Part shown: positions 7,055-7,698 of the stretch, one piece after another
Layout: each line of letters opens with the position of its first letter
Position numbering within the stretch: position 1 is the first letter of the stretch
Source: Caldifarciminota bacterium
Lineage (GTDB): Bacteria > Hydrothermota > Tepidihabitantia > B3-TA06 > JALVRC01
Direction: 5' to 3'
DNA length: 7,698 nt
Assembly (NCBI GenBank): GCA_027025255.1
Contig: JALVRC010000005.1
Span: 1 to 7,698 of the forward strand
Made by a program: the position numbers and the translations under genes
The notes under the pieces: model-generated
What the model was told of the DNA's origin: nothing
Databases searched by the model: none
What the model saw: only the letters and a program-made list of their open reading frames with translations

Positions 7055-7451
7055 ATTCATTACCATAACCAGCTGGAACAACAGGAACAAAAATAACAGC
7101 CTCTATCTCCGTAGAGTTCGAAACAGAATCTAATTTGGCATCAAAACCTTTCCAGGCAGAAGAATATCCTTCTGGATACCTAACAGTATTTGAAAGAACT
7201 GTAATAGATACTGAATAAGAATCAGTATCTGTAACCTCCTTCGGAACATCTGCTCTCTTATAAAAATACATCCATCCCGCGACAGCGTAAATACCTCCAT
7301 CTGCTCCCTGGAATTGAAGAGTTTCATACTTTTGTTGAGATAAACCTTTAATATTTGATGTAATCATGCGAGATATACTAATACCCAATATCATTAATAA
7401 AACCATTATCATAAGAACAACTACTAAAACGCTACCTTTCCTTACATACAT
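7053..7451 (-). CDS. pilX: PilX-like minor pilin
   Basis: 132 residues from ATG; no in-frame start exists between it and the upstream stop, and AAGG lies 7 nt upstream. MYVRKG is a basic leader with predicted cleavage after G6, then SVLVVVLMIMVLLMILGISI, a hydrophobic helix in which mature position 5 is Val rather than Glu. Absence of Glu5 is usual in PilX and GspK, and 'G(S/A)VLVVxLxxxxLLxxLG' is the PilX N-terminal pattern. LQFQGADGGIYAVAGW (45-60) fits the PilX 'A-x-A-G' helix segment. The head is very small and has no cysteine, so the disulfide loop known from Neisseria PilX is absent; the end AVIFVPVVPAGYGNE is a strand plus tail. First gene of the pilus set, 20 nt after lptB and 9 nt before pilY1, matching the usual PilX-PilY1 pairing. 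By family it lies in the tip priming complex and supports PilY1 presentation. GspK is excluded by the short head. Confidence 0.8.
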   Translation of the reverse strand: MYVRKGSVLVVVLMIMVLLMILGISISRMITSNIKGLSQQKYETLQFQGADGGIYAVAGWMYFYKRADVPKEVTDTDSYSVSITVLSNTVRYPEGYSSAWKGFDAKLDSVSNSTEIEAVIFVPVVPAGYGNE

Positions 7452-7471
7452 ATTCCACCCTTCATGATATC

Positions 7472-7698
7472 TTAAATTTCAAAGTTTTCACCCAAATATA
7501 CCTCCCTAACAATTCTTTGATTTGCAACATCTTCAGGTAATCCGGAAGCCACTACCTGACCATGGGCAATTATGTAAGCTCTATCAATAATCCTCAGAGT
7601 CTCCCTAACATTATGATCCGTAATAAGAACTCCGATATCCAATTTCTTCAAGTCTAAAATTAATTCCTGAATGTCGGCAACGGCAATAGGGTCTATCC
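7472..7698 (-). CDS. lptB: LPS export ABC transporter ATP-binding protein LptB, C-terminal end (partial)
   Basis: The frame enters at 7698 (two bases of a split codon) and runs 74 full codons to TAA at 7474-7472. IDPIAVADIQELI is the D-loop region just after Walker B, ITDHNVRETL carries the switch (H-loop) histidine, and 'AYIIAHGQVVASGLPEDVANQRIVREVYLGENF' is the characteristic LptB C terminus, where YLGExF is conserved. LptB is the cytoplasmic ATPase that powers LPS extraction from the inner membrane with LptF/G and passage over the Lpt bridge. Walker A, the signature motif and Walker B lie beyond the window. It points the same way as the pilus genes, with a 20-nt gap, so it may be the upstream part of the same transcript. 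A branched-chain amino acid transporter ATPase (LivG family) is the closest alternative, but the YLGENF ending favours LptB. Confidence 0.92.
   Translation of the reverse strand, partial: IDPIAVADIQELILDLKKLDIGVLITDHNVRETLRIIDRAYIIAHGQVVASGLPEDVANQRIVREVYLGENFEI

Larger units (their letters stand above)
189..7451 (-). other. Predicted minor pilin / PilY1 operon
   Basis: Five genes in one direction with junctions of +9, -1, -4 and -1 nt (pilX/pilY1, pilY1/fimT, fimT/pilV, pilV/pilW). The three overlaps imply translational coupling from pilY1 onward. No sigma-70 or sigma-54 promoter is convincing before pilX, and lptB ends only 20 nt upstream, so the promoter may be inside or before lptB. No intrinsic terminator is visible after pilW; the next gene, serS, is convergent and 5 nt away. 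Confidence 0.8.

Noticed and set aside
7130..7327. 65-residue minus-strand ORF overlapping pilX in another frame
   Set aside because: It is fully contained in pilX, has no family resemblance, and pilX has a clear prepilin signal and operon position.
189..7451. Type II secretion pseudopilin operon (GspH-I-J-K) as an alternative reading
   Set aside because: The H-I-J-like order FimT-PilV-PilW would fit, but the PilY1 propeller protein and the short PilX instead of a large GspK point to a type IV pilus.
7442..7465. ATG-led mini-ORF (MKGGICM) overlapping the pilX start
   Set aside because: Eight codons including the stop, out of frame with pilX, and the ATG follows the lptB stop by chance spacing without its own SD. 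Could be a leader peptide but there is nothing to support it.
7472..7530. Possible sigma-70 promoter for pilX within the lptB 3' end (TTGGGT ... TAAGAT-like)
   Set aside because: Poor -35 and -10 matches with suboptimal spacing in AT-rich coding sequence; such matches are expected by chance.

Overview
The window comes from a diderm (Gram-negative-type) bacterium: one edge carries the end of an LptB-type LPS-transport ATPase, and the middle encodes minor pilins plus a PilY1-like tip protein. The pilus genes are AT-rich (sampled lines 27-32% GC by hand count, against about 44% in the serS end). They use AGA/AGG arginine and ATA isoleucine codons freely and include TTG and GTG starts. This would suit a low-GC, deep-branching and possibly thermophilic lineage such as Desulfurobacteriaceae/Aquificota. 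That placement is a guess; only the diderm inference is firm.

Layout. Bases 1-183 (+) are the C-terminal end of seryl-tRNA synthetase. Everything else is on the minus strand. Read in the direction of transcription, from right to left, the order is: lptB 3' end (7698-7472), pilX-like minor pilin (7451-7053), giant pilY1-like gene (7043-2157), fimT/gspH-like (2157-1624), pilV-like (1627-1145) and pilW-like (1145-189). The pilus genes are packed as one operon: 9 nt between pilX and pilY1, TAATG 1-nt overlaps at pilY1/fimT and pilV/pilW, and a TTGA 4-nt overlap at fimT/pilV. Only 20 nt separate lptB from pilX, so read-through from the LPS-transport operon is plausible. The operon ends 5 nt from the convergent serS stop. 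No stretch over 300 bases lacks a gene, and I found no RNA gene, CRISPR array, mobile element or convincing promoter or terminator.

How the genes work together. In known type IV pili the minor pilins FimT/FimU(GspH), PilV, PilW and PilX form a priming complex that starts fibre assembly and carries PilY1 at the tip. The full PilX-PilY1-FimT-PilV-PilW set is here, without a major pilin, motor ATPase, platform protein or secretin, which must be encoded elsewhere. The notable protein is the 1628-residue PilY1 homologue. Its C-terminal third is a recognisable PilY1 beta-propeller. Its N-terminal 920 residues hold no visible von Willebrand A/MIDAS motif; instead they look like two tandem DUF2341 plus lectin-like (ConA-fold) units separated by an Ig-like beta-sandwich. 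This suggests a pilus-tip adhesin with glycan- or surface-binding modules.
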